From: Cylindrodendrum hubeiense
Lineage: Eukaryota > Ascomycota > Sordariomycetes > Hypocreales > Nectriaceae
Assembly: GCA_014621425.1 (NCBI GenBank)
Contig: JAANBB010000113.1
Coordinates: 1 to 64,000, forward strand
DNA length: 64,000 bases
Reading direction: 5' to 3'
Positions 12,397-25,731 of this stretch are shown here, in pieces. The position numbers were made by a program, and so were the translations under genes. The notes beneath the pieces were generated by a model. It saw only the letters and a list, made by a program, of their open reading frames with translations. It was not told the origin of the DNA and made no database searches. Positions within the stretch are counted from its first letter, which is position 1, and every line of letters starts with the position of its first letter.

Positions 12397-13948
12397 TCAA
12401 AGTTTGATAGAGATGTTATAGTGATCCAGGGCTACAGCCACGCCAGTGACAGTTGCCATGTACCCAACCAATATCCCAATGGTTGTCACTGGTGTCATAT
12501 CCAATGTTCGGACCGTCAGATTGACCAACCCAGTCAGAAGATTAGCCAGCAAGAACACGGCCAAGCCATTGCGGTTGTAGGCTCGCATCACGCGACTTGT
12601 TGCCCTCTCATAAGCCTCCTTCTCCGTCTTGGGATCCACGGCATTGTAAAATGCCGGGAAGAAGACGGTGTCGACTATACAGAACCCAAAAAGCTGCAGA
12701 GTGTTGAAGGCAACGACCCAGAGCACGTATGGCAAGTTTGCCATCCGGCGAGAAACTGACAGCCCGAATCCATAGGTGTAGTTTGTGGACAACAGGTATA
12801 ATCCCGTCCAGACGCCTCCCCACACAGCCATGGTCATCAAAAGCGTGTTCCGCTGAGCACCGGGGCTGGCCGTACTTCTTGGTGGGATGTTACGGGGGAT
12901 GGCGAACATGCCCGTGTCTTGGCCAGCGAGAAAGATGGCCAGGTACCCGAAGAAGCTAAAGATGCCCTCTCGATTCATGGAAATGATGTCTGTTCTTGGC
13001 GCAGTGAGGATGAACGCCTTGAGACTGGTGGTCTCAAGGAGGACCTGATAGGTGACACCTACCAATAGAGACAACGCCGCAAAGGAGGGAACCACTCGCA
13101 AAGCTGACTGAAAAAGGGCCACAAAAGGGGGCAAGAAACCTAGCGTGAAGAAGAAATTCCAATGAACTCCGTATTCCGTCACATGTTCTGCGTAGTCTAG
13201 GCCCTTGACACTCAGGAATCTGATCACTCCCAGGACCAAGAGTGGGATAGAGTGACGCATCGAATATAAAATTCGATAAAAGAGTGGCGTTGCCCGGCCT
13301 GTCGTCCGGCCTATCATTCTCTCCTTCAGCACCGGGCGAGCTGCGACGACGCCACCAGAGAAGACAAAGGACCCAACACCCAGGTCCATCAGGGAGGTTC
13401 CCCATGTCTCCACCTTGGCAAAGCGCCTGGGGAAGAGGCGAAAGTCGACGGCGAGGATCGCGATACATGTCACAATCATCATGCTACCCCGGTATGTTGT
13501 GAGGAATGGCTTGGTGGAAAGACCATCCAGCTGTCCCGAGCCCGACTTGGTCCGGTTGTGTCGGGGAACCTTGGGCTTCCTTTTCCGTCCAATCGAGTTC
13601 GGCGGGAGTGTGAATATTAAGACAGCCGGGGCGATCAGGAGCAGGATGAGGAGGAGTGGTGAGTTCGCGTATAGTGTCGTGGAGAGCAGGATGGCGCCGA
13701 CATTGAGGAGGAAATCGACAACGAAGCTGAGGGTGGTGTACGGCTGGAAGAAGGACTGGCGGGCCTGGAGGACGGACCAAAGAATACCTGCGACCTGGAC
13801 ATGAATCAGCTTGGCTCTCTCAAAGGCCCGGGGGAGGGGGACTGACGGCCGCGACGGATGTCACATAGTTGATTTCCGTGATGGAGCCTCCTGATAGGTT
13901 AGACACGAAGTCCTCCTTCAACTTCTTGTAGCTAGCGGGATCAGACAT
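12397..13948 (-). CDS. gwt1: GPI-anchor inositol acyltransferase GWT1 (PIG-W)
   Basis: Acylates the inositol of GlcN-phosphatidylinositol in the ER membrane, an early step of GPI-anchor synthesis needed to deliver mannoproteins to the wall; it is the target of the antifungal manogepix (family knowledge). Exon 1 is 13948-13847 and exon 2 13794-12397, separated by a 52-base intron with donor GTCAGT and acceptor CAG; the product is 499 residues. The N-terminus [20 protein letters not shown] is typical of filamentous-fungal GWT1. The conserved cytosolic/loop signature [19 protein letters not shown] is present, followed by many hydrophobic segments (roughly a dozen) and the C-terminal [16 protein letters not shown] end. 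The only departure from a simple frame is the first intron, which removes an in-frame stop. Divergent from the next gene. Confidence 0.95.
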
Positions 13949-14698
13949 GGCACTGCTGGAATCATAGGAGAGACAAGATTCAGCACAGCATGATCTGGTC
14001 GCGTTGTCACTTTAAAAAGAAGTGACACAATGACGACACTTGTTAAAGTCGACAGTTGATGTGGACCTCAGCCTTGTAGGCGATGGTGGCCTAGACAGTG
14101 ACCGAGGCAAATGCTTCTGTCCAATCAGAAGCCGTCTGGCGCGCACGGCTGATTGCTGTTGGTCGCGCTATCACGTGCACCCCCAAACGACCTCCCAGCG
14201 TGCCGTTGACGACGTTCACATTCGGATACACGACAATTCACGGAGAAGGAATTACAACAAAGTTCATAACTGGTATAGGTGTTTCCTCAGCCGCTCGTTT
14301 ATTGCGTGACTCCTCAGGCCTCCGGTTACCAACCGAGTGGGTTGTGCTGGCGGCTACACGCCTCCTTCTTTGTTCTCGGATGTGGCAAACATGCAAGCCC
14401 GCACATTAATCCGTAACGCCGACGGCTTGCAACCTTTGTTCTGCGTCTCAGAGGAAATTCTCTGGTCAGAGTACATGGGCGGCGCAGTCGCTGCCAGAGT
14501 TTTGCTTCTTTGAAGTCCAACGCCATTTCATTCCAGTGAATAAATGACCACCAAAGACCCAAAAGGAGAACTCTCCTTTATCTACCTTGTGATTCTTCCA
14601 TTGCTTCTCTTTCGGTTATCTCTTCCTAGACTCTTAATTTTCTGTCGTCTGCCGTAATTCGAACACATTTTGTAAGCCCAGTTCCAGGTCTCGCAATC
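13949..14698. other. Divergent promoter region, GWT1 / BTB-like gene
   Basis: A 750-base spacer between two genes transcribed outward, so both promoters should lie here. I see no clear TATA box. A pyrimidine-rich stretch at about 14555-14680, just upstream of the plus-strand gene, is typical of fungal leaders. Confidence 0.45.
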
Positions 14699-16018
14699 AT
14701 GGCAACAGCTTCAAGAGAGTTTCGGCCTCGTCCCGCCATTCAACCCATCCACACCACTGGGCCTGGCCACGGTTACCAGGCCGTACGTGCTCGGATTGCA
14801 TTCAAAAGTCCTGCATGGATGGCAACACCACTGTCCCCCCGAAGCCGCCCCTCGCCCATGCATCCGGACTCTGATGATGACAGGATGAGAGAACATGACA
14901 AGGCGGCCGTAGAGCGTTTGGAGCTTCGGGGCCATAAGTCTTCCAGTGCTGAACCATCTCCGCGGAACGTCACCTTGAAACCCGTGTCAGATCTGGCTTT
15001 GCCCACCCCCTTATCCCTCGGCGCTCGTCGGTCTCCTCTATCGGGTCCTGTCACGGGTCCTCTCTCAGGCCCCCTCGCCCCATCTCCCGGTTACCGCAGG
15101 TCAATCATTGCTGAGAATACCAGGAGCTACTTGCTCCGTGACCCTAAGATAGGGAGAATTGGACCACCACCTCGAGCCTTTCAGCGCAGGGGGTCCGCCC
15201 CTTCCGGGGCGATCGTAGCGAGGAAGATGCAACTCCAACGACAACATGGGCAGCTTGGCCGCCGGGTTTCCATCGGTTCCTATAATGGTCGTGAACCAGA
15301 TTTGTTTGTCATGCCAGTCGAACTCCGGCGACTCTCTACTATTGCAACTCCCAACAGCGACGGGGGAATGCCGTCGCCGTACCCCGTGGAGGGATGCCTC
15401 ACCACCCGTGTTGTCATACACTCTCGAAACCAGAAGCCGCTGGTACTAACAAGAACCTTTAATCTTGACGAGTTGCGAGCCACCATTCCGAATCCAAGAC
15501 CCGTGCCTAGCACTCAGTCCAGCCGTCGATCTTCAGTTGCAACTCTCCGACCTCCCACCATCACTACTCAACCAACTTCGCCCCCTTTATCGGCTAGCCA
15601 CATAGCGAGACGTCACTCCAGTGCTGGACTCTACGGGGTTGATTCTCATCAATCTCCTGGTCTTGAAAGAAGGGCAGCCCGCCAAGTGTTGACTCCTGTT
15701 CCCATACGTGAGTTACCCTATACCGCCCGACATTACAACAGGCAACTCCACGAACATTGTCTTCAACCCATCCCAGATGCCTTTTTCTTGTGTTGGACTT
15801 GGAACTAATTGTCTGTAGATCTTGAATATGCGCGTTTGTATCTCCCAGTCCTTGCCGCTATTATTCTCTCTACAATTGTCCAACCTGGGGACACACTTGA
15901 ACTACCGCTCCCATACCCTCGAGCATGGGAAGACACCATGGCCTATATTTACACGGGCCAAGTTATTCTCACAAACCGAATCCGCCAGAACATCTTGTAT
16001 CTGGGAGGGGTCATCTAG
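14699..16018 (+). CDS. Conserved hypothetical protein with BTB-like C-terminal segment
   Basis: Function not known. Exon 1 is 14699-15707 and exon 2 15819-16018; donor GTGAGT, branch ACTAAT and acceptor TAG give a phase-consistent join (CAT, His) and a 402-residue product. The first ~335 residues are Pro/Ser/Arg-rich and probably disordered, with one shorter ordered-looking patch (GCLTTRVVIHSRNQKPLVLT). The last ~65 residues (LPVLAAIILSTIVQ, then ELPLPYPRAWEDTMAYIYTG) resemble the C-terminal half of a BTB/POZ fold as found in several ascomycete proteins of unknown role. A full BTB domain is not visible. The stop after LYLGGVI comes soon after the BTB-like part, so a further exon cannot be excluded, although no good donor is seen. 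Leader has a CAATCATGG start context. Confidence 0.8.
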
Positions 16019-19000
16019 TAGTTGTTTGCGGATATGATGATAATGACGGCGAAACGAGGACGGGTTCTTGGTTAAGGAACGGAGTTTAACATTGCTGCGA
16101 GTTGCACACTAGGCTCTTGTCTTTTTATACTTTGTCATACTGGGAGTTGTGCTATAGTTTTAATTATGGGATGGGAAGCATTGTTACAATAACCTACAAA
16201 CCTGGCTGGAAGAAGCACTGAATGTCGTTCTTGGCCGGTGATACTGTTTCTCTCCATGTCTTGCTCGGTGCACTTAGACTTGAGACTGGCCCGGCCCGAG
16301 ACAGAGTCTTCAGCCTTCTATTCTGTCTCAGTGCCGAATATAGCCACGCCCAATAGTGCCACGTTGAACGGCAACTCTGCAATACACCCGGACCTTGTTG
16401 GTGGCAGGCAGCCGGCGCCCGCCATCCGCTCATCAAGCCACCGGGGTTCAAGCCGCCGGGGTTCAAGCCGTCCTCGCACGTAAACTGGCCAGCGGAGACA
16501 AAAAGCACTGGTGTCTGCTTTGGGCGTCTTGAGACATGGCATGCGTGCTGTATCCCTCGTGCTCTACCCCACAGACGGAGAGCCTGTCGTTGCAATATCC
16601 GCTGCTCAACACGAACACCCCCCCGGCATCATGTATGTATGTAGGTGCTGTGCGTGGTGCACTGGTGTGCCGTACGTAGTATATTCGCGCGCATTGGGGG
16701 TGGGGAGACGGCGCTGCTGCACATCATGGATGCGCGCGCCCAGGCCCGCACTTGTTAGTGCCGCAGGCTGGCCCATTTGTGTGCTGGGTGTGCTGTGTGT
16801 GCAGGCATCGTCAGATAGAGCGACTCCCCCTCACCCCATGTCGCCCCGTCCAAGCCATCGCCATCGCCAAGGCCGTCGTCGCCCAGGCCAAGCGTTCACA
16901 CCCCCCGAATCCCGGGCCGGTCGGAGGAGGGGGAGACGTACCTCTGGCGCGATGGCGGCCGCGGCGGGCTTTTGTCCCCTTGATCTCACTTTCTCACTTG
17001 AGTCAAGTCCGAGCTGTCGGATGGATGGTGGTGGCAGAGGCGCCAGAAAGGGACGATAGTCTGGACAGGCCAATTGCTGGTGCCGACGGCTTGCAGCAGC
17101 GACGTCGTTTCGTCGGGGCCGCTGTGCGTAAACGGACGAGGGCGATTGGGCGAGCGGCCAGCGACAGAGCTCGCAGGCGTGGCAGTCCTGGGGAGGACCC
17201 TACCAGAGGGTGGTCCGGGCCGGCGGCTACTGCGGCTCGAATTGAGGCCAAACACCTACTCCTGCTATTGTACCTGTAGTCCCTGGTCCGCGAAGGATTG
17301 CGCAGTGGTGGTCGACTTCGAGCGGGTTGTGGACGGGGTGCCACGGCGTATGGACGAGCTGGCGGGCCAGGACCCATGGCCAACGCCACGAATGGCCCAC
17401 GAATGGCCCGCGAACAATGGTCAACGGGCGATGGGCAAAATTGGGATTTCCTGGGAACCCCGGGATGTCTGGGATGCCTGGGATGCCTGGGAACCCTTGG
17501 GAATTGGAAGCGAGTGGCGGCCGCATGCCCTCGGCCCCGATGGTAAGCCGTCATGGCCGCAGCGGCGCCTCCACTTGCATCTCAAAATGCGACCCTATCT
17601 ACTACCTGTGCTGGATTCGTGCCGGATTCGTACAGGATTCGTACAGTAGCACTCGACGTCTTCAGTCCCCGTCCAGCGTCTAAGGCGCACACGTGACGCG
17701 CTATCCAGCGCACTACGGACGTAGCAACGGGCGTACCTTGCCTCATATCGTTTCGCCGCCCGGAAACAGAAACAGCCGGGTGCTAGGGCAAGGGTGTGCA
17801 CGGCGGTTTTCTTGTTTTCGTGGTTTGGTGCTTGGGAAGCTGGGAAGCTGGGGGAGCTGGCAAGTTGGGCTAGATCCAGATCCCGGAACCAACGTCGACT
17901 TTCTGACGCCTCTCTGTGGCACTTTCTTTTTTGTGTCACAGACGCCGAGGCGACCCTTGCTGCGCATTATTTCCTCAACGTCCTTCATAGGAGCAGAGGA
18001 TGTGCGCGGTGCAGCCCATTCATCCATCCCAGCCTGCAGAGCCCTCCAGGGTGCCTCGGATATCCGGTAGTTGCATGCCGGAGAAGGGGGGAAGCTCATT
18101 CCCGAGTGTGTACGTATCTTCGGAGGGATTTTGGCCATGGTGATTTGAGGGTTTTGGATGGAGGGATGGGATGGATGGATGGCGACAACAATGCGGCGCC
18201 GTCCACCTCAGTCTCCGTCTCCGGCCGATAGCGAGCTGCAGCTAGACGGATGGGGACGGATGGGGAAAGACGGCAGCGCGATTGAATCAACTGGACTGGG
18301 GCCTGGGAATCTGCCAGGCTAGCTGGCTACCTACCTAGTTAGCTGGCTCCGTTTGAGTGACCCAGAGCGATAATCGTGCGGCGCTGCGTGCAGGACGGGC
18401 AGTGCAGTGCATTGGACGAATTGCCACGGCCGTCGTTCTCGGCAGCCCGTCCCGTAAATGCAGTTGCGGCGGGCGACGTCTGCCGAGAGGTCAGAGGACA
18501 ACCACAAACGCCCATCATCAGATAAGATGCCCCAGGCCAATTGGCTTTTTGCACCTTTGTCAATGTAACCTGGAATCCCCCGCCGTCCCTCGCCGCCTCC
18601 CGATGACGACGGGCCACAGAACGCGGTGCTGCAGCAAGGGTTCCAGATAGCTAAATTGTGTTTGCCGTGCAGTGGATGCCAAAGCCGGCCCAGGCTTCCC
18701 AATTGCTTCCGTTCCCAGCAGGGTGGCGAAACACCCCGAACCCGACGCCCGAGAATGGGCAGAAGACCAGCAGCTACATGTAGGTACTAACTATCGGACC
18801 TACTTCGCCTCTTGCGTGCTTGGGAGTGTGTCTTTACCCGCCCATCCATCGACGACGCATCCGAATTTGGAAAAGCCTATCGTTGACCCCATCTACACCT
18901 TGCAACTCGCAACCAACAGTCCCCTTGCTAGCCGGGGGACGCATCTTCGTCAATGCGTTCCCGCGACGCGAGCCGAGCCCGCCCGTTTCAAGCGGCTCTA

Positions 19001-22000
19001 GTCGTGGCCCTGGCTCTTGGTCTGTGTTGCGCCGCATGCAACCCGTGCGGTGCGGGTTTTCCATCTTCATCTCTACTACAACGGTATGTATCCCCCCCAT
19101 CAAAGCAGCCCCAATCCCTGCCGAGGCCGATGGCCGGACGGCCACCGAGCCCCAGTTTAACGACCCCTCCCCGACCAAGGGCCCAGAGCCCCATCGAGGG
19201 CCCCATATTGTCTGTATCTTATCGGAGGGGGACTGACGGGGCTCGGGGACCAGCAGGGGTTTGCGATGCAGAGCCGCCCATCAGCGGAGACACAGGCGCC
19301 TGTCCGCCTGCTCTCCCGCAGGCTGAGACGGCTCCTCATAGCATAATCTCCTCGTAACAACAGTGCGAGGGAACCCAGTGACACGAGTCTCATGTGGGCG
19401 GCCGTACATAGTAGGCCGTTGTCCTCCTGGGGCCGGAGGGAGCGGAAGCAGAGCACGGGGAGGGGCGCAGCCTCGGCCTCGAAACAGCAGCAGTGACCTC
19501 GTGTGTAGTCATTAGGATTCTCGGGTTGGATGTAGCTCTGCCAGATTCTGTCGCATCCTGCACGGCTTGACTCAATGGAAGCTGATATGCTTCTCTCGGA
19601 GGGGAAACCGGGCCACAATGGGCCGATATCTCGGCGAGACAGGCTGTGATGGAGTGAAGTCTCTGCTGTAGCACGTCAGTGCCTCGTGGCGTCGACTGCA
19701 ATTGCAACACCACCTCGTTCCCTCGACCCGAGCTTGGACCTAGGGGATTTGCACCCAAGAGTCAGGACCTGCATCAAAGACGCCGCAAGAGCGCAATAAA
19801 CAGCAAGGGGTGACATCCTCTATGTCGGCTCTTGTGGCTAGCCTCGCCCATATCTCACAAGTCACAACTGACACCCAGCTTTATGGCGCTTGTTAGCGAT
19901 CGCCAGTCACACACTCTCCACCCTCCACCCCCTCCCCTGCGTAGCTATTGCCCGCTACGCTACCCATGTTGAGACCATCTAGCAATTCATGGCCTTGCCA
20001 TGGATGCCATGGAGAAACCATGGGGGGGTTATCGATATGGGTTGATGACCATGCATGGGGCTAGTGACAACTCATCTCGAAATCAGCCGCCAGCCACAAC
20101 ATGTCTGGGAGATTCAGGCACCATGCTACGCAGTGCCAGGTTCTCGACCCGAGACCCCTACCTACCTAACTCGGACCCCGTCGACGCCGTATGGCTGCAT
20201 GCAACCCATGTACGCGTATCCTGTGCTGCGAAGCCGGTCAACGTTCGTGAATCCTTCATTCCATGCTGGACGTCCGTAGGTGACACTGCACATGCCAAAG
20301 CCTCCGTCGGGTTGGAAAAAGTCCCGCCGCAGTGCAACATGCCGAGAGACGCTGAATCGTGATCGTCTGCCAGCTCCCGCTTCAAAGCACCGAGGCGGCC
20401 CAATGGCAGCCACCAGGTTACATCCTGTCAGTTGTTCCGTGCAGGCGAAAGGCCAGACCACATCTCCCCACGCCACGCCATATGCCTATGCCATGCCATG
20501 CCATGCCATGTCATGCCGGCGCCACCTCCACCTCCACCTCCACCAAATGTCTCCCACAAGTTGATGGACGCGGACTTCATCTCCAGGATTCGGCAACGGG
20601 CTATGCCTTGGACTGTCGTAGGCCTCCACCACCTCCGTACCTGGCCCCACAAAACCCTGGCAGATGGTGGTTGACACAAAGGAACCTGTGGCAATACATA
20701 ACAGCGACGGTGTGGCTGCGGGCTATTCGGGTTAGATATTCGTAGCGCCCCATAAGTGATTGGACTTGAGCCGTCGCCCAATTTTGGATGGGCGCTGAGG
20801 TACCTCGATATATTCTTCTTTCACTGGCTGGACATCCCTGCAGTCACCAAACTGGAGGCTTACGACAGTCAGAGGACAGTCAGAGGGACAAACGGATGAC
20901 GACGACAACAACTACGTAGTACAGAGGAGACTCCGCAGCAACGGACAGGATACTCGATAGAGATCGGACTACGGATTGTCGCTAGTCCTAGGTTGTGTAG
21001 GGCTTAATCAAGTGGAGGTAGAGGCTAGAAACCCCGCGTCAAAACGAGCAAGGAAGAGGATAAGGCAAGGCCAGGCAAGGTAAGACAAAGCCAAGACAGA
21101 GCCAAGAGAGGAGGCGAAGCTTGTGAGGCACAGAACCCATGCATCGGTTTGGTGCTAGTTAGCTGATGAGATAGCCTGCTATTACGCAGTGTTAGTGTAG
21201 CTGCGTAGGTAGGTACCGTGGAGCTAGCCACCTATCCTTGACTCCCTCTATCTGGCCCTAGCTGCGAAGCTACCCTAGTTCACGTCTTAGGTCGAACACC
21301 GGCCGAGTACTGAGCGAGCTGTGCAGTGAGATGCAGGGCCCCCCCTCAGTTGGAAATAGCCTCATTACGTATCTTGAATCCGCCCCCGCTCTGGCTTGCG
21401 TGTGGTGCTTTCATGGCGCTCTTTTGTGGGCGGTTGCAGGCTAATTGCAGCTGAGCCTTCGTAATCAGGCCCGTCTTGGTTTGGTCGACGATGGGGTTGC
21501 CGATGGGGCCGCGGTGACGCCAGAGAGGAGACGACGGGCGGGCGGCGCGACATTTCGCAATTTGCGGGGTTTCCTTGAATTGCTGCGGACGAGGGACGGC
21601 CAACGGTGCAGCCCTTGCCCTTGTCCTTGTCGTTGCCCTGGTCTCTCTCTGTCCTTGGCTGTGGCTTGGTCCCAGCACGGGTTGGACTAGCCTCCAACCC
21701 CCTCACTCTCTGTCTCACAGTCTGGCCATGTCGTCGTTTAGCCTCCAACGCCGCGCCTTGGTTTAATGCAGCTCATCATCCTTGGATGCAGTTTGCTGCC
21801 CCCGCCCGAGCTATCTACTCGTAGTAGTCCGTGCAGTAGCAGCTGTTAGTCGAGACTAGGCTGGCTACCTATTTGAATGGAAAATGAGGGAATGCTACCT
21901 ACCTACCTACCTTAAGTAGGGACCTTACCTATGTGAGATGGGAAAGGAAAGACTATGCATAGTACGGACCGGATAGGAATCCAGGTTAGGAAAGCGGTTA

Positions 22001-23858
22001 GGGTCATGCAAAGGCACAGGCGCCGAGGTCTGCCTCGACGGAGCTGCCGAACCCAACAGGATGAAGTAAGGCCTTAACGAGAGCGGCATATGCGAGACAA
22101 AGAAACGCCTATTCAACTGTTGTTTGCTTGTGAATGGACGTTGGGAGACGCATTGCATGTCCAACCAACCAACTCTCCGCCCGAATGGGCAATCCATCTC
22201 GGCAAGGCGCGGACGTAAAAGAAAAAGCACACCTAGAGGTACGCAGCTGTCGGTCATAAGTGTCCAAGCTCCTGTAAATCCATATCCCGTTAATACCGAG
22301 ATCCCGCTATTGACGCTTGCCGACGTAGCTACGCCGTATCTGGGGGTGTCGTTGCCTATCTTCGCGACTCAAGCAACCCCCAACAACCAACAGCGTACCA
22401 TCGGGTGGGAATGCTCCTGCAATTCGCCCATCCACCACCAACTGGGCGAAACAGAATACTAGCTGAATCGAAACCTAGCCCCAATACCCAATATCCAACT
22501 CACCTTTGCCTACCGAAATGGGAAACACAGAAAACCCACACGCTGGATAATTGTGTGGGGGAATTGGGGGGGGGGGGGAAGGGTTCGCGTGCATTGACAC
22601 AGCACCCACACTCACATTCAACTCACCATTCAACTCACCACACGCACGCGAGCACTCACACCTTTGGGCAGCCCTCGGGCAGATTCCACTATGACAAGCA
22701 AACCCACGCCCGGCCAGAACCACCGCCATCGTGGCATCCTCCAGCAATTCCTTCACCACCCTCCACACTCCAAACACCACACATCACGCACCACCTCACG
22801 TACCACATCTCCCACCACATCTCCCACCCCACATGCCGCCCGTCTACTGAGATCCAATCCGATGTCTTGCTGAACTGCTGCCGTCAAAACCCGCTCAGCC
22901 ACCCGCGCCGCTGACCGGACACGCCTCTTCCCCAAGACCCGGACGAATCCTCGCCCGCTTGAGCAACTTCTCTCCAGCGTCACACCAACGCCCGCTCCGC
23001 CTGCCGTGTAACACACTCGCATCATCGAGATCCGCATCTGCAATATCACACCCATTGGTCCCCTAGTCCTGTCGTGTCTCCCGCCCTTGTCGTCGTCGCC
23101 GCCTGTCGTCTCTGGACCCCTAAGCACATGCCTGGCTCGAGCCAAAAGTCGAGTCCTGCATGTCGTCAGCGTCATACGCCCCACCACCAGCAAAGCACGA
23201 TTCACATTGGTCTTGTTGAGTTGCTTTCTCGAAATTAGAGTCTCTTTGGTTTCATGTACTCCTAGTCTCACAATCTTGACATCGTCGCAGGCCCTGAATC
23301 GCATCCCTTTGAGTCCAAGCCTGAATCCTTGTCCAAATTCCTACAGGGCCGTCCGTTGCGACGGGAAATTTCAAATCATCCCGCAAACCCCATCCCCCAA
23401 ATACATCTCAAGACGAGGCTTGCCCGGTCCGGGTTCCTGCATCGAGGGCACCTGTGTTTTCCACAGCCCTGTCTGCCTCTGTCCCGCAAATTAGGTTCGG
23501 GCGGCCCTCGCCAGCTGCTCCAGCGTGTATGGTTTCCTGCTTTGGAAATATCCCATTCCGCACTAGCAGACACTGCTTTTTTTCTGGCTCCCGCCCCGGC
23601 AAAGCGTCTTCGTCGTCCAATGGTCCAAAGCAAAACTTTTTCAAACACCTCTAACACCTTGACCCTTCTTCCATCCCTCCCAGTCCGCATGTTCTGTGGC
23701 CTTTTTGTGTGTTTTCGGTGTAGTGTAATGTGAGTGATTGAAAAAAAAACGCGAAAGGATTTTTAATCCCAGTGATCCCTATCGGGTTGTACAAAACCGT
23801 CGACGCGAAGAAAATGAAAACGTTGCTCATAGCTCATCAAAGTCGTTTCGCTGCTGCG
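16019..23858. other. Gene-poor region of 7.8 kb
   Basis: No supported gene. Open frames on both strands overlap one another and lack domains. Visible structure: a duplicated 15-mer at 16441-16470 (CCGGGGTTCAAGCCG twice), (GGGATGCCT)n-like repeats near 17463-17490, TACCTACCTAG motifs near 18328-18345 and at 20158-20167, a CCATG pentamer repeat at 20491-20510 followed by a CCTCCA repeat to about 20545, AAGGCAAGGCCA-like degenerate repeats at 21050-21115, a CTAC/CTTAAG motif at 21895-21920, a run of 13 G at 22566-22578 and an AC-rich stretch to about 22840. The last few hundred bases should hold the 3' untranslated region of the GT2 gene. Confidence 0.5.
20491..20545. repeat. Microsatellite: CCATG pentamers then CCTCCA hexamers
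   Basis: Four perfect CCATG units (20491-20510), a degenerate unit, then CCTCCA-type hexamers to about 20545. Lies in the gene-poor block and is not part of a supported gene. Confidence 0.8.
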
Positions 23859-25731
23859 TTACATTGCCCGGCACTCTCCACTAGCCAAATTTTCATTCGC
23901 CCGTAGTTTAGTGTCGTCAGGTGCCAATGTCAGCGGAGTATGTACCCGTATCGGCATGTACGAGGTACTCGAGTCGTAGGCGGCATAGCCGCTCTTTTCC
24001 CAGGCGCCATCCTGTGCTCCCCGTCCTTGCGCTGGTCGTCCCTTCTGACGAGCGTTGTAGCGGATGAGCGATCCCTTTCCAGGGGGCGTCTTTAGCACAA
24101 CGGATGGCTGCGGGGCCGGAGCCAATCGCTGCTCATCGTTCGTGTCACCGTCAGCTCGGCTGCCCCAGGACGTCTGAGAAAAAAATCGTGTCAGTCATGT
24201 CAAATTCCCATTGGAGTAGAGAAGCATACCATATTAAGTGTCACGAGGGCGTAAAGCTTCACCAGTCCGTGGAAATATCCGAACAAAATCGATACGGGAA
24301 GGAAGACAATGTCGCTGGGGTTTCGTAGGAACAGCCCCATCAGCTTGACCACCTTAGTGAAAGCGAACATGAAGATGAACTGGGCCCAGAATGCATATCG
24401 GCGATTCTGGATGTCCCACTCGCCTGTCGCCCACCAGCACGCAACGAGGAGGAGAGGGTCGACGAGGAAGGCCAAGGAGGTAAAGGTTGCAACGTGCAAG
24501 GAGTAGGTGCACCACCATTGCTGTCTGTGCCAGGCGTTAGTAGGTGCACACCAGATGCGGCCGGGCTTCTTGACTTACTTCCAGATATACCGCTCAGTGA
24601 TCAGGCTGGTCCAGTTGCTTCTCCAGTTGCTTCGAGCCCAGCGGGAGCACTGATACAGGAATTTGTGGCTGTTCTCCAGGGTGGTCTCAATCTCACACTC
24701 CCGGTCGTATTGGATCCAGGTCTTCCACTGGTGGCTGACCAACCATCGAGTAACAAAGTTGTCGTCGTCCGCGTTGAGAATCCACTTTCTCCACTTCTCA
24801 TTCTTAAAGCCGTGAAGGAAGTCGTGACTTGACAGGATCTCGGATCGATAGGCACCAGTGCGTCCTGACATACAGGAAGTACCGCCATCGATGTTGTGTG
24901 TGGCTGAGATCTCAAAGTTTCGGCGTTCGATGTATGCAGCTCCGAGCCAGTTCCAGGCCCGGGTGGCCAATGAGCCGGTATGCTCTCGCCTAACTCTCTG
25001 ATTTGTTCCAACGCCGCCAATCTTGGGGTCTTCGAAAGGTGCGAGAATCCAGGGCATGAGGGTGGATGGCCAAGTGACATCGTCATCCGCCATGATGGTG
25101 ATTGGAGTCGAAACCTTGGGAAGGGCCTCGCAGACCTGAAGACGCTTGTTGGCGATTGGGGTGTCGAGGACGCGAACCTTTGGGTGAGCCAACGAGTCGG
25201 CCAAACGCTGCAGGCCCTTTCGTTTGTCGTGAGTGGTGACCAGAATCAGCTCGGCAGGCTGGCAAGCTAGGATGCTTTGGAGAGAGGGTCGGAGCTCCTC
25301 AAAAGCGTTGTGAATGGTTGGGATGACCACGGTCACATCTTTGCTCGTGAAGGTCGGCTTGCTTGGAATGGGCTTCGACCTGTACATCCAATGACTGACG
25401 CAATGGACGAGTAAACGGAGGTATCGGTGAATCCTGCCACGACGTTAGAATGTGACTGGGAGCATATGGAAATAGGTAGATGCGGGTGGCCGTCCAACGA
25501 GAAAGCGGTCGGGCAGCTGAGTGTGAAGGGAGTGGGGAGTGAGGAATGAGAAGTGAGAAGTGAGGGAGGCGTAGGGGGGTGAGCAAAGTCCGCTTACCAC
25601 AGGGCCCAGAAGAGGTACACCCAAAAGGTGGTCGAGTACCAGAAGTCGAAGGATGGGACCGACAAAGACAAGAGCCCAGCGAGCCCGGGGACTGCGCTAT
25701 GACCCATGGTTTCCGCCTCAGGATTGTTCAT
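23859..25731 (-). CDS. Family 2 glycosyltransferase, CPS-1 / fungal GT2 polysaccharide synthase
   Basis: Membrane processive glycosyltransferase of the fungal GT2/CPS-1 group, which in plant-pathogenic and saprophytic ascomycetes is needed for outer-wall polysaccharide and normal hyphal growth; the polymer is not defined (family knowledge). Exons 25731-25598, 25433-24579, 24524-24230 and 24173-23859 join in frame to give 532 residues. An N-terminal hydrophobic region (FWYSTTFWVYLFWALW) precedes the catalytic domain: VTVVIPT (77-83), acidic triad ADDD (160-163), NADDDN (265-270) and QCSRW (306-310, the QxxRW motif of processive synthases). After this come about four membrane segments (e.g. FLVDPLLLVACWWA, IVFLPVSILFGYF) and a ~105-residue basic cytosolic tail. 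The ATG at 25731 is the first in the frame; upstream in-frame codons begin only at GTG. Introns have good branch sites (TACTAAC, TTCTAAC). Confidence 0.92.

Noticed and set aside
16194..16595. 133-codon minus-strand frame with a duplicated GLNPG unit
   Set aside because: The repeat is just the translated 15-base duplication at 16441-16470; the frame has no other support.
22753..23304. 183-codon minus-strand frame
   Set aside because: Arg/Val-rich with no domain, partly opposite an AC-rich low-complexity stretch.
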